NCBI RefSeq assembly: GCF_002750975.1
Contig: NZ_PEJS01000001.1
Location: 2,604,001-2,668,000 of the forward strand
DNA: 64,000 bases
Direction of reading: 5' to 3'
Source: Stenotrophomonas indicatrix
GTDB taxonomy: Bacteria; Pseudomonadota; Gammaproteobacteria; Xanthomonadales; Xanthomonadaceae
Shown one piece after another: positions 46,438 through 55,764 of this stretch; position 1 is the first letter of the stretch; every line of letters begins with the position of its first letter. The translations under genes and the position numbers were made by a program. Below the pieces are notes generated by a model. It searched no databases and had not been told where the DNA came from. It saw only the letters and a list, made by a program, of their open reading frames with translations.

Positions 46438-46628
46438 GGGTCCGCCTTGCAGCGAGCCGAGCATCGCAGGGGAATCAGGGGCGCAGAGGCGCCGATGTCT
46501 GAGCGCAGCGAGTTCGGCGCCGTCCCCTGATTCGCCGAGAAGCGCAGGGCACCGGTGCGCAGCACCGGCTCGCATACTGGCGGCGTGTTTCTTTGGTTAC
46601 TTTCTTTGCACGAGCAAAGAAAGTGACA
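46438..46628 (-). ncRNA. ~190-nt structured repeat, copy D2 (family 2)
   Basis: Inverted copy. On the minus strand it has the CTTTCTTTGC hairpin, CCGGTGC-TGC-GCACCGG, AATCAGGGG/CCCCTGATT and GGCGCCGA/TCGGCGCC around the same AACTCGCTGCGCTCA segment. Closer to C1 than to its neighbour D1. Confidence 0.55.
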
Positions 46629-46693
46629 CCTCCCCGCAGGCGCGGAAACGATCCGCCGGGCATGGCCCGGCGCTACCGACGCGTGGGCGCGCA

Positions 46694-46726
46694 AACAAAA
46701 ACGCCCGGCGCGAGGCCAGGCGTTCC
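46694..46726 (-). terminator. htpX terminator
   Basis: On the minus strand ACGCCTGGC/GCCGGGCGT with one mismatch, followed by a T-run, 24-56 bases after the htpX stop. Confidence 0.65.
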
Positions 46727-46749
46727 TGCACTGCTCTACACGCGGAGGC

Positions 46750-47616
46750 TTATGCCACCGTCGACGCCCGCAGCGCGGCGATGCGCTCTTCCAGCGGCGG
46801 GTGGCTCATGAACAGTTTCTTCGCCGTCGAACCGGCAATACCGAACGCGGCGATCTGCGTCGGCAGGGTGCTCTGGCCGTGGTTGAGCTGCAGCCGCTCC
46901 AGCGCCGAGATCATCTTCTGGCGACCGGCCAGCGATGCACCGCCGGCATCGGCACGGAATTCGCGGTGGCGCGAGAACCACATCGAGATCATCGTGGCGA
47001 ACAGGCCGAACACCATCTCCAGCACGAACACGATGATGTAATACGCAAAGCCACGGCCACCACCTTCGCGGTTGCCCGACAGCGCGCTGTCGATCACCCC
47101 GCCGACTACGCGGGCCAGCACGATCACGAAGGTGTTCAGCACACCCTGCAGCAGCGCCATGGTGATCATGTCTCCGTTGGCGACGTGGGCGATCTCGTGG
47201 CCGAGCACGGCTTCGGCTTCGTCCTCGCTCATGTTGTGCAGCAGACCGGTGGACACCGCCACCAGCGCGTTGTTGCGGTTGGCACCGGTGGCGAACGCGT
47301 TGATCTCCGGGCCGTCATACACCGCCACTTCCGGCATGCCGATACCGGCTGCCTTGGCCTGGCGCTCGACGGTGGCCAGCAGCCAGCGCTCGGTCTGGTT
47401 GCGCGGCTCGGTGATCACCACCGCACCGGTGGAGCGCTTGGCCATCCACTTGGACAGCAGCAGCGAGATGAGCGAACCACCAAAACCGAAGATGGCAGCC
47501 ATGACCAGCAGGCCGCTCATCGAACGGGAGTCCACGCCCAGGATTGACATCACGATGCTCGCGAGGATCAGCACCGCGAGGTTGGTCGCTAGAAAGAGGG
47601 CAATACGGGTGAACAT
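46750..47616 (-). CDS. htpX: Membrane protease HtpX
   Basis: 288 residues. Zinc motif [11 protein letters not shown] between membrane helix pairs (about 5-30 and 38-58; 155-180 and 195-220); third ligand in [13 protein letters not shown]48 family protease for misfolded membrane proteins. Normal length. Stands alone. Confidence 0.95.
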   Translation of the reverse strand: MFTRIALFLATNLAVLILASIVMSILGVDSRSMSGLLVMAAIFGFGGSLISLLLSKWMAKRSTGAVVITEPRNQTERWLLATVERQAKAAGIGMPEVAVYDGPEINAFATGANRNNALVAVSTGLLHNMSEDEAEAVLGHEIAHVANGDMITMALLQGVLNTFVIVLARVVGGVIDSALSGNREGGGRGFAYYIIVFVLEMVFGLFATMISMWFSRHREFRADAGGASLAGRQKMISALERLQLNHGQSTLPTQIAAFGIAGSTAKKLFMSHPPLEERIAALRASTVA

Positions 47617-47708
47617 GGGAAATTCCGGCTCGGAAGGGGTCGATATCCGTCAATCTGCGGTGCAGTCAGCTTGAATTCAAGCGCCAACCTGACCGACGAT
47701 TCAGCTGC

Positions 47709-48629
47709 ATGACCTCCTCCCTCTCCTGCGGCCGCTTCGCGCCCTCGCCCACCGGCCTGCTGCATCCCGGCTCGCTGCTTGCCGCCTTCGGCAGCTGGCT
47801 GCTTGCGCGCCACCATGGCGGCCTGTGGCGGTTGCGCATCGAAGACGTCGACCCACCCCGCACGGTTGCCGGCGCCGCACAGGCGCAACTGCAGGCGCTG
47901 GCCGCCTTCGGCCTGCTTCATGACGGGCCGGTGATCTGGCAGAGCGCGCGTGGCGACGCCTACCAGACCGCGCTGGACCGCCTGTTGGCCGATGGCCACG
48001 CGTTCGTCTGCCACTGCAGTCGGAGCGATCTGGCCACCAATGGCGGCATCCACCATCGCTGCGTCGCGCGGCAGGCAAGACCGGACCCGGCCGTCCGCTT
48101 CCGCGTGCCGCCCGGCAGCATCGTGCGCTTCGAGGATGGCCTGCGCGGCCCGCAGCAACAGGATGTCCATGCCGAGGTCGGTGACTTCGTACTGCGCCGC
48201 GCCGACGGCTGCTGGGCCTACCAGTTGGCGGTGGTCGTCGACGATGCCGCGCAGGGCGTGAACGAAGTCGTGCGCGGCGCCGACCTGCTCGATTCCACCG
48301 CCCGGCAGATCCTGCTGCAGCAGGCGCTGGACCTGCCGACGCCGCGCTACTGGCACCTGCCGCTGCTGCTGGATGCACCGGGCCACAAACTGTCCAAGTC
48401 ACTGGCCGCGCTGCCGGTGGATGCCGGCGAGCCGGTACCGGTGCTGCGCCGGTTGTGGGAACTGCAGGGCCAGCCGGGCACCGCACTGGACGGCATCGAC
48501 GACCGCGACGCGCTGTTGGCCGCCGCGCAGCGCAGCTTCAACCCCGGCCTGCTGCCGCGCGCGGACATTCTGCTGCCGGCCGGCGCACTTTCCGCGCCGA
48601 TGTTGCAGAATCCCCCTTCCCCCACCTGA
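47709..48629 (+). CDS. gluQ: Glutamyl-Q tRNA(Asp) synthetase
   Basis: 306 residues. RFAPSPTGLLHPGSLLAA (HIGH-like), LRIEDVDPPR, KLSKS and the zinc region CHCSRSDLA...HHRC, with no anticodon-binding domain. It attaches glutamate to queuosine at position 34 of tRNA-Asp. The queuosine gene queG is also in this window, but far away. Confidence 0.92.
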   Translation: MTSSLSCGRFAPSPTGLLHPGSLLAAFGSWLLARHHGGLWRLRIEDVDPPRTVAGAAQAQLQALAAFGLLHDGPVIWQSARGDAYQTALDRLLADGHAFVCHCSRSDLATNGGIHHRCVARQARPDPAVRFRVPPGSIVRFEDGLRGPQQQDVHAEVGDFVLRRADGCWAYQLAVVVDDAAQGVNEVVRGADLLDSTARQILLQQALDLPTPRYWHLPLLLDAPGHKLSKSLAALPVDAGEPVPVLRRLWELQGQPGTALDGIDDRDALLAAAQRSFNPGLLPRADILLPAGALSAPMLQNPPSPT

Positions 48630-48646
48630 CATCCGGACAGCTTTCC

Positions 48647-49387
48647 ATGACATCTCGCGTCGCACTGGTCACCGGCGGAACCGGCGGCATCGGTACCGCC
48701 ATCTGCCAACGCCTGGCCGACCAGGGCCACCGGGTCGCCACCAACTACCGCGATGAGACCAAGGCCCGCGCCTGGCAGCAGGCGATGACCGAACGCGGCT
48801 ACCACGTGGCGATCTTCCCGGGCGATGTCTCCGACTCTGCCAGCGCCGAAGGCCTGATCCGCGCGGTCGAGGCCGAACTGGGCCCGGTCGAGATCCTGGT
48901 CAACAACGCCGGCATCACCCGCGACACCACCTTCCACCGCATGCGCGCGGAGCAGTGGCACGATGTGATCAACACCAACCTCAATTCGGTGTTCAACGTC
49001 ACCCGTCCGGTCATCGAGGGCATGCGTCGACGCGGCTGGGGCCGGGTCATCCAGATCAGCTCGATCAACGGCCTGAAGGGCCAGTACGGGCAGGCCAACT
49101 ACGCCGCCGCCAAGGCCGGCATGCATGGCTTCACCATCTCGCTGGCGCGCGAGAACGCAGGCTTCGGCATCACCGTGAACACGATCTCGCCCGGTTACGT
49201 GGCCACCGACATGGTGATGGCGGTGCCCGAGGAAGTGCGCGCCAAGATCATTGCCGACATCCCGACCGGGCGCCTGGGCAAGCCGGAAGAAATCGCCTAC
49301 GGCGTGTCCTTCCTGGTGGCCGAAGAGGCCTCGTGGATCACCGGCAGCAACCTGGACATCAACGGCGGCCATCACATGGGCTGGTAA
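48647..49387 (+). CDS. phaB: Acetoacetyl-CoA reductase
   Basis: 246 residues, short-chain dehydrogenase: VTGGTGGIGTAICQRLA, NNAGITRDTTFHRM, catalytic SSINGLKGQYGQANYAAAK and NTISPGYVATDMV. The match to PhaB/PhbB is strong. It makes (R)-3-hydroxybutyryl-CoA for polyhydroxybutyrate. It precedes phaR; no phaC synthase is in the window. Confidence 0.88.
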   Translation: MTSRVALVTGGTGGIGTAICQRLADQGHRVATNYRDETKARAWQQAMTERGYHVAIFPGDVSDSASAEGLIRAVEAELGPVEILVNNAGITRDTTFHRMRAEQWHDVINTNLNSVFNVTRPVIEGMRRRGWGRVIQISSINGLKGQYGQANYAAAKAGMHGFTISLARENAGFGITVNTISPGYVATDMVMAVPEEVRAKIIADIPTGRLGKPEEIAYGVSFLVAEEASWITGSNLDINGGHHMGW

Positions 49388-49433
49388 ACGGCGCCAGGGC
49401 CTGAAAGCCCGTGCTGCACCCTGCCGTTGGTCA

Positions 49434-49465
49434 TGCTGCGCAGCACGCAAAGCCTTGCTGCGCAA
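49434..49465. promoter_or_regulatory. Candidate PhaR operators upstream of phaR
   Basis: TGCTGCGCAGCA (49434-49445) is a perfect palindrome and TTGCTGCGCAA (49455-49465) is a near copy 21 bp on. TGC/GCA-rich palindromes are the kind of site reported for PhaR, which represses its own gene. Confidence 0.4.
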
Positions 49466-49565
49466 CATTCCGGCAACGGAAAGCCAAGCCTGGCGGGGGC
49501 TGGGGCGGTTGCAACCGCTGCTGCACTGCGCCATGCTGCGCGTCTACTGTGACGAGTACCGCTTC

Positions 49566-50111
49566 ATGGCTGCGACCCGCATCATCAAGAAGTATCCGAA
49601 CCGCCGTCTGTACGACACCGAGATCTCCAGCTACATCACCATTGAGGACGTGCGCCAGCTGATCCTCGACGGCGAAGACTTCGAAGTCCGCGACGCCAAG
49701 AGCGGCGACGACCTGACCCGATCGGTCCTGCTGCAGATCATCGCCGACCAGGAGCAGGACGGTGAACCGATGCTCTCCACCCAGCTGCTGAGCCAGCTGA
49801 TCCGCTTCTACGGCGATTCCCTGCAGGGCTTCATGGGCAACTACCTGGAGCGCAGCATGCAGGTCTTCCTCGACCAGCAGCAGCAGTTCCGCCAGCAGAT
49901 GGGCAACCTTCTGGGGCAGACGCCGTGGGCGATGATGAACCAGCTGACCGAGCGCAACCTGGAACTGTGGCAGGAATTCCAGCGCAACATGGGCAGCGGT
50001 TTCGGTGGCCCGCGTCCGGGTGGCACCGGAACGGGCACCGGCGCCGGTACGGCCGGCAAGCCGAACGATCCGACCGGCGGCACCGGCACCGGCGGCAAGA
50101 CCCGCCGCTGA
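49566..50111 (+). CDS. phaR: Polyhydroxyalkanoate synthesis repressor PhaR
   Basis: 181 residues from ATG 49566. The N-terminal DNA-binding domain starts RIIKKYPNRRLYDTEISSYI, then DLTRSVLLQIIADQE and LIRFYGDSLQGFMGNYLE; the tail is Gly/Thr-rich low complexity. It senses PHB and represses phasin and its own gene. Downstream of phaB. Confidence 0.93.
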   Translation: MAATRIIKKYPNRRLYDTEISSYITIEDVRQLILDGEDFEVRDAKSGDDLTRSVLLQIIADQEQDGEPMLSTQLLSQLIRFYGDSLQGFMGNYLERSMQVFLDQQQQFRQQMGNLLGQTPWAMMNQLTERNLELWQEFQRNMGSGFGGPRPGGTGTGTGAGTAGKPNDPTGGTGTGGKTRR

Positions 50112-50134
50112 GCCCCCGCCCCGGCGGATACGAA

Positions 50135-50166
50135 AACGGCGCGCCATCGGCGCGCCGTTCTGTTTT
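50135..50166 (+). terminator. phaR terminator
   Basis: 11-bp stem AACGGCGCGCC-ATC-GGCGCGCCGTT followed by CTGTTTT. Confidence 0.85.
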
Positions 50167-50173
50167 GAACGCC

Positions 50174-50195
50174 TCCACGCGGGGCGTGGTTCTAC
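50174..50195. repeat. SMAG-like unit supplying the stop codon of the TraB/GumN gene
   Basis: CCACGC-GGG-GCGTGG followed by TTCTAC. On the minus strand the terminal GTAG gives the TAG stop (50194-50192) of the gene ending here. Confidence 0.7.
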
Positions 50196-51130
50196 TTCCT
50201 GCAGCCCTTGCAGACCCGCTCGACCTTGTACCCCTTCGCCCGCAGCTTCTCGACCACGCCGTCGTTGCCCAGCAGGTGCAGGCCGCCCACCACCACCAGC
50301 GTGCCGCCCTGCCCGGCCTGCAGGTACGGCAGCAGCTTGGGCACCCACGCATCGTTGCGGTCGGTATTGATGCGCTGGTACAGCTGCGGATACTTCTGGC
50401 GCATCTCCACGCCCATCCGGCTCCACAGCAGGCGATCGTCGCCGCGGCGCCAGGCCTCATGCAGCATCTGCGCCTGGGCATCACCCTTGCCCGCTTCGTC
50501 CAGCGCCTCGGACAGCATCTGCCGCTGCTCCTGCACGCTCATGCCATCAAGCAGGTTGATCTGGCTGGACATGTCTTCCAGGCCTGCGGTCTTCTTGCCG
50601 GCCTTCTGCGCCCGCTGCATGAAGTGCCGGTCCAGCCCCAGCTCGGGGTCCAGGCCCAGTTTCTGCATCTGCCCGACGGTGATGGTCAGGCCGACGAACC
50701 ACGCTTTCATGCCCTGCAACTGCGCCAATGGCAATTGGTTCTGCGTCGCATAGGCCTGCAGCTTCTGCCAGGTCGGCGCATCCAGGTCACGCTTGAGTTC
50801 GCTGCCGTCCTTGCGGGTAGCCACCTGCACCATCTGGCTGGCCATCTGCGGCGACTGCAGTTCCTCAGGGGTCACTTCGAACAGCACACGCTGCGAGGCT
50901 TCGAATGCCTGCTCGACCTCGGTCGACAGTGGATAGTCCTGCGGCTTCAACAGATGGAAGGAACCCAGCAGGTACAGGCGTGCATCTCCCTGCCCGGTGA
51001 CCTTCCACAGCAGCGGCACCGGCGGCTTGCCGGCCGTGGCTTCGGCTGGCGCATCGCGCGCGACGGCCAACGGACCGACGGCGCAGGCAGCGAGAAAAAC
51101 GGCACTGCGCAGCAACAGTTTCATCAACAT
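50192..51130 (-). CDS. TraB/GumN family protein
   Basis: 312 residues from ATG 51130 (TTG 51136 would add two residues and overlap the DUF1684 stop). Signal peptide (LLRSAVFLAACAVGPLAVA), then LLGSFHLLKPQDYPL with the family GSxH motif and VVVGGLHLLGNDGV with the second GxxH near the C-terminus. TraB/GumN proteins are thought to be metal-dependent hydrolases; the role here is unknown. Last gene of the nnr-to-gumN run. Confidence 0.85.
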   Translation of the reverse strand: MLMKLLLRSAVFLAACAVGPLAVARDAPAEATAGKPPVPLLWKVTGQGDARLYLLGSFHLLKPQDYPLSTEVEQAFEASQRVLFEVTPEELQSPQMASQMVQVATRKDGSELKRDLDAPTWQKLQAYATQNQLPLAQLQGMKAWFVGLTITVGQMQKLGLDPELGLDRHFMQRAQKAGKKTAGLEDMSSQINLLDGMSVQEQRQMLSEALDEAGKGDAQAQMLHEAWRRGDDRLLWSRMGVEMRQKYPQLYQRINTDRNDAWVPKLLPYLQAGQGGTLVVVGGLHLLGNDGVVEKLRAKGYKVERVCKGCRK

Positions 51131-51132
51131 GT

Positions 51133-52062
51133 TCAACCCTCTCCTTCAGGCAGGTGATACGTCTTTTCACCCGCTTCCACGCGCAGGTCCAGGCGGTTTT
51201 CCGGCGGCGCCAACGGACAGGTCGCATAGGCGGTGAACGCGCACGGTGGGTTGTGGGCGTGGTTGAAGTCGATCGTCACGTGGCCGTCGGCCGTGGGCGC
51301 ATCGGTATCCAGATAGCGGCCGGCAGGGTAGCTGCCGTGGCCACTGGTACGGTCGGCAAAGATCAGGAACAGCGGCTGCCCCGGTTCGCCGATCGCTTCC
51401 AGCCGCCAGCTGCGGCCGTCGTGATCGAATTCCACGGCACCGGCGTTGGGCATCTCTGTGGTCAGGCCGGTGATGTCCACGATCGGCAGGGTCTTGCCTG
51501 GCGGATGCGCGATGAAGCGCGCCTGCACCTGCCATTGCGTGCCACCGGGCCAGTACTGCAGGCCAGCGAAATCGCGGCGCGCCGGTGCATCGGCATGCTT
51601 GACCCGCAGTGCGTCACGCGGGCCGCGACGGATCAGGCTGAGCTGGCCCTTGCCACCATCGAAGGCCAGCAGGGTCGGCTGCGGATCCTTGTCGGTATCC
51701 ATGCGCACACGCCCGCGCACGGGCTGTCCGTCAAGAGTGACATCCGTGCCGGACTCCGGCGTGAACCACCACTGGTCGCCGTCACGGCGCAGCAGGCCCA
51801 GCTTGGCCGGCCCCACCGCCAGGCGGATGCCGCTGGTGTCGCCGCTGCCGACGAAGTGCGATCGGTTCTGCAACCAGTGCAGGCCGACCAGCGCGGTCCA
51901 GCCATCGGGCCGGGTCAGGTCCTGGTAGCGCCGCACCCGCCATTGCTGTTGCTGTGCGGCGAAGGCCGGATCCTCAACGACGGCCGGTGCCGGCGTGGAT
52001 GCCGGGCTGCAGGCCACCAACAGCAGGGCCGCCAGCAGGCTGCCCATTCGGCAAAATCGCAT
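51133..52062 (-). CDS. DUF1684 lipoprotein
   Basis: 309 residues from ATG 52062. Lipobox LLLVAC (Cys18) after a short signal peptide. The DUF1684 pattern is clear: LTRPDGWTALVGLHWLQN, a central beta region, and YLDTDAP...TIDFNHAHNPPCAFTAYATCPLAP near the end. Function unknown. It follows mutL by 11 bp. Confidence 0.82.
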   Translation of the reverse strand: MRFCRMGSLLAALLLVACSPASTPAPAVVEDPAFAAQQQQWRVRRYQDLTRPDGWTALVGLHWLQNRSHFVGSGDTSGIRLAVGPAKLGLLRRDGDQWWFTPESGTDVTLDGQPVRGRVRMDTDKDPQPTLLAFDGGKGQLSLIRRGPRDALRVKHADAPARRDFAGLQYWPGGTQWQVQARFIAHPPGKTLPIVDITGLTTEMPNAGAVEFDHDGRSWRLEAIGEPGQPLFLIFADRTSGHGSYPAGRYLDTDAPTADGHVTIDFNHAHNPPCAFTAYATCPLAPPENRLDLRVEAGEKTYHLPEGEG

Positions 52063-52073
52063 CGGTGCTCCCC

Positions 52074-53972
52074 TCAACGTCCGCGCAGGAACCAGCGGTC
52101 GATCTCCGCCAGCGAAAAACGGGCCCAGGTCGGTCGGCCGTGGTTGCACTGGCCGGACCGCTCGGTGATTTCCATGTCGCGCAGCAGCGCGTTCATTTCC
52201 GGCACGGTCAGGCGCCGGTTCGCACGCACCGCGCCATGGCAGGCCATGGTCGACAGCAGCTCATCGCGCGCTGTGGCGATGCGACGGCTCTGGCCGTGCT
52301 CGCGCAGGTCGGTCAGCACATCGCGCAGCAGGCCTTCGGGTTCGGCATGGGCCAGCAGCGCCGGGATGCTGCGCACGTGCAGCGCGCCCGGTCCGGCACG
52401 GGTGATCTCGAACCCGAGCGCAGCCAGCGTATCGGCCTCCGCCTCGGCGGTATCGGCCTCGCGCTCGCCCACCGCCAGGGTGATCGGCACCAGCAACGGC
52501 TGCGACTGCAGGCCGATGCCATCGTGCGCATTCTTCAACCGCTCGTAGCCGATGCGTTCGTGCGCCGCATGCATGTCGACCACGATCAGGCCTTCGGCGT
52601 TCTCGGCCAGGATGTAGATGCCGTGCAGCTGGGCAACGGCGTAACCCAGCGGGGGTACGCCGGCGTCGGCACTGGTGACCGGCAGTCCGTTCTCCATCGG
52701 CATCGGCGGCAGTGCCGCACCACGCTCGGCACCCGCTGGCGACGCATACAACGCAGCATAGGCGGCGGGTGCATCGGCCACCTGCAGGCCCAGCGGCTGC
52801 TGCGGGCGCCAACCGGAAAAGCCACCACCGCCCTGTCCCGCACCCGGTGCCGGACCGCGCACGTAGCCGAAGCTGGAGGCCGTGGCCCCCGGCATCGCAG
52901 ACGCGCTGGCGCCTTCGGCCGGATGCCCCGCGCCGGCACCGATCTCCTGCGCGGTCATGCCGGCACGGGTGTCGGCCAGTGCATCCTTCAGGGTGCGGTA
53001 GACGAAGTCATGCACCAGCCGCGAATCGCGGAAGCGCACCTCGTGCTTGGCCGGATGCACGTTCACATCAACGCGCGTCGGGTCCAGCTCCAGGAACAGC
53101 ACATACGCTGGCTGGCGGCCGTGGTACAGCACGTCGCCGTAGGCCATCTTCACTGCATGGGCGACACTGCGGTCACGTACGGAACGGCCGTTGACGTACA
53201 GGTACTGCTGGTCGGTGCTGGCGCGCGAATAATGCGGCTGCGCGATCCAGCCATGCAGGCGCAGGCCGGCACTGCTGTGGTCCACGCGCACGGCCTGGTT
53301 GGCGAAGTCCTCGCCCAAGGTCTCGGCCAGGCGCACGTCCGAATACAGGTCGCCCGGCTTGTAGCGACGCGAGGCCTTGCCGTTGTGCGAGACGCGCAGC
53401 TCGACATCGGGACGGGCCAGCGCCAACGAACGCAGCCACTCTTCGATATGCCCCAGTTCGGTGCGCTCGGCGCGCAGGAACTTGCGCCGCGCCGGCACGT
53501 TGTAGAACAGCTCGCGCACTTCCACCGTGGTGCCGGGCGCATGCGCGCGCGGGGTCACCTCGCCGATCTTGCCGCCTTCGATCTGCAGTGCCGAACCGTG
53601 CTCATCATGGGCACGGCGCGAGGCCAGGGTGAAACGACTGACCGAGGCGATCGACGGCAGCGCTTCGCCACGGAAACCCAGCGTGGCCACTGCTTCCAGC
53701 TCATCCAGGTTGGCGATCTTGCTGGTGGCGTGCCGCGAAACCGCCAGCGGCAACTGTTCTGCGGCAATGCCGCTGCCGTTGTCGCGAATGCGGATCAGGC
53801 GCACACCGCCTTCTTCCAACTCGATATCGACGCGGCTGGCGCCGGCATCGATCGCGTTCTCAACCAGTTCCTTGACCACCGATGCGGGTCGTTCGACCAC
53901 TTCACCGGCGGCAATCTGGTTGATCAGGATTTCCGGCAGCGGCCGGATCGGACGCGGATCGGGCGCGTTCAT
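52074..53972 (-). CDS. mutL: DNA mismatch repair protein MutL
   Basis: 632 residues from ATG 53972. N-terminal GHKL ATPase: [26 protein letters not shown] and [11 protein letters not shown]. The C-terminal domain carries [12 protein letters not shown], close to the endonuclease motif DQHAxxExxxYE, and [10 protein letters not shown] and GQCNHGRPT. So this MutL probably nicks DNA itself, as expected in a MutH-less mismatch repair system. Confidence 0.93.
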   Translation of the reverse strand: MNAPDPRPIRPLPEILINQIAAGEVVERPASVVKELVENAIDAGASRVDIELEEGGVRLIRIRDNGSGIAAEQLPLAVSRHATSKIANLDELEAVATLGFRGEALPSIASVSRFTLASRRAHDEHGSALQIEGGKIGEVTPRAHAPGTTVEVRELFYNVPARRKFLRAERTELGHIEEWLRSLALARPDVELRVSHNGKASRRYKPGDLYSDVRLAETLGEDFANQAVRVDHSSAGLRLHGWIAQPHYSRASTDQQYLYVNGRSVRDRSVAHAVKMAYGDVLYHGRQPAYVLFLELDPTRVDVNVHPAKHEVRFRDSRLVHDFVYRTLKDALADTRAGMTAQEIGAGAGHPAEGASASAMPGATASSFGYVRGPAPGAGQGGGGFSGWRPQQPLGLQVADAPAAYAALYASPAGAERGAALPPMPMENGLPVTSADAGVPPLGYAVAQLHGIYILAENAEGLIVVDMHAAHERIGYERLKNAHDGIGLQSQPLLVPITLAVGEREADTAEAEADTLAALGFEITRAGPGALHVRSIPALLAHAEPEGLLRDVLTDLREHGQSRRIATARDELLSTMACHGAVRANRRLTVPEMNALLRDMEITERSGQCNHGRPTWARFSLAEIDRWFLRGR

Positions 53973-54104
53973 GGGCAGGCAAGGCAGGCAGACGTCATGC
54001 CACGATGATAGCGGAGCGGCGCCAGGTAGAGTCGAGATGCAGTGTACGCGGCGCCAGCCAGCCAAGCGTGGCCTGGCTCCAGCGGACGCGGGCGATCCAG
54101 CGGG

Positions 54105-55682
54105 TTACTTGCTGCCGCCCGCCACGGTGCTTGCAGCGTCGATCTCGGCCTGCGCGCGCGCGGCGTACAACGTGCCCGGCGGCGGTTGGCGGCTGAAGAA
54201 GGTGTGCACGCCATCCAGCACCGCACCGGCGACCTTGCGCTGGTAGGCCGGGTCGATCAGGCGGCGCTCTTCATCCGGGTTGGAGATGAACGCGGTTTCC
54301 ACCAGCATCGCCGGCATGTCCGAAGTGCGCAGCACGGCGAAGTTGGCGCGCTCGATGTTCGGCTTGTGGTTGTTGCCGATACGCTTCAGGCCGCCCAGCA
54401 CGTGCCCGGCTGCGTCCTCGGAGGATTTCATGTAACCGCTCTGGGCCAGGTCCAGCAGAACGTTGGCCAGCGTGCCTTCGGTCTGCTGCAGGCGCACGCC
54501 ACCGACCAGATCGGCGGCGTTTTCCTTGTCCGCCAGCCAGCGGGCACGCTGCGAGGACGCACCCTTGGTCGACAGCACATACACCGACGAACCAGTGGCC
54601 GAGCGGTTTTCGGCAGCGTCGGCATGAATCGAAATGAAGATGTCGGCCTTGTTCGCACGCGCCTTCTGCGCACGCATCGGCAGCGGGATGAACACATCGC
54701 TGTCGCGGGTGAGGAAGGCTTTCAGGCCAGGCGTAGCGTTGACCTGGCGAGCCAGTTCACGCGCCACCGCCAGGGTGACATCCTTCTCGCGCTTGCCGGT
54801 CGGGCCGATGGCGCCCGGATCCTGACCGCCATGGCCCGGATCGATCGCCACCACCAGGTGACGCATGCCCGGCTGCATGCGGATGCGCGAGGCATCGCTG
54901 GGCATGGTCGGACGCGGCGACTCGGTCGGCGCAACAGGTGTCGGCACCGGTTTCGGCTGGGTGGCCACAACTGCAGTGGTGGCCTGTCCAGCCAGGATGG
55001 CTGCCGGCGACGACGTCGGGGTGCTGCTGGCGGTGGTGCCTGCTGCCGCCATCTGCACCGGGGTGGTGCTGGGTGCCGGCGTCGGCGCGGCGGGTGCCGC
55101 AGCGCTGGCACTGGCCTGCTGCTGGACCTGCGCGGTCAACAGCGCAGTGGCTCGCGCGGCATCACCACGGGACTGTGCGGTTTGTGCCGGGGTCGGGCCC
55201 GGGACCGGAGCCGGACTCACCGAAGACGGCGCTGGCGGCTGCGGCTGCGCAGGCGTCGGCGCGGGGCGACTGGCGGCCACGGCCGGGCCATCGCCCGGCC
55301 ACTCGATCACCAGCTTGGATTCATTGCCTTCGCGCTGCATCTGCGGGCGGAAGGGGGCGACCGTCTCGGCCAGGTCGAATACGACACGGAAAGTGCCCGG
55401 CACCGGCTGCCCGGTGCGCACCGCAGTCACCACGCCCTGCGGCGACGGCATCTTCAGGTTGCGCACCGCGCTGGAATCAGGGAAATCAACCACCAGCCGG
55501 TTCGGGCCGGCCAGCGACAGGGTCTTGTAGCCACCACTGCCGACCAGGGCGATTTCCGCGCGGGTTCCGGTCGCACCGGTATTGAGCAGTACCTGGCGGA
55601 CCTCACCGGCCCACGCACTGACGCTCGCCAGACCAAGTCCGACGGCGGCACAGATGGCAATGAGTCGATTCCCCGGGCGCAT
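54105..55682 (-). CDS. amiC: N-acetylmuramoyl-L-alanine amidase AmiC-type
   Basis: 525 residues. Signal peptide, AMIN domain (about 30-130), a long Pro/Ala/Thr linker (about 135-270), and an Amidase_3 domain: VVAIDPGHGGQDPGAIG, SIHADAAENRSATGSSVYVL and LVETAFISNPDEERRL. It cleaves septal peptidoglycan. The linker is longer than in E. coli AmiC. Lies between tsaE and mutL, a common gammaproteobacterial order. Confidence 0.9.
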   Translation of the reverse strand: MRPGNRLIAICAAVGLGLASVSAWAGEVRQVLLNTGATGTRAEIALVGSGGYKTLSLAGPNRLVVDFPDSSAVRNLKMPSPQGVVTAVRTGQPVPGTFRVVFDLAETVAPFRPQMQREGNESKLVIEWPGDGPAVAASRPAPTPAQPQPPAPSSVSPAPVPGPTPAQTAQSRGDAARATALLTAQVQQQASASAAAPAAPTPAPSTTPVQMAAAGTTASSTPTSSPAAILAGQATTAVVATQPKPVPTPVAPTESPRPTMPSDASRIRMQPGMRHLVVAIDPGHGGQDPGAIGPTGKREKDVTLAVARELARQVNATPGLKAFLTRDSDVFIPLPMRAQKARANKADIFISIHADAAENRSATGSSVYVLSTKGASSQRARWLADKENAADLVGGVRLQQTEGTLANVLLDLAQSGYMKSSEDAAGHVLGGLKRIGNNHKPNIERANFAVLRTSDMPAMLVETAFISNPDEERRLIDPAYQRKVAGAVLDGVHTFFSRQPPPGTLYAARAQAEIDAASTVAGGSK

Positions 55683-55764
55683 GACTCAGGATTCAATCAC
55701 CGCACTGAACGGAATGCAACACCTTTTTCCTTAATAATCCGTAACCTGCCGGTGTTTGTTCTCG

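Larger units (their letters stand above)
46151..46693. repeat. Composite repeat D in the suhB/htpX tail-to-tail gap
   Basis: Two copies of the ~190-nt family in inverted orientation (46173-46365 plus, 46438-46628 minus) flank a short centre with GATCAAGATC repeats and a partial SMAG-like stem (46391-46411). A full SMAG-like unit follows at 46655-46677. The pair could form one very large hairpin. No credible gene. Confidence 0.85.
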
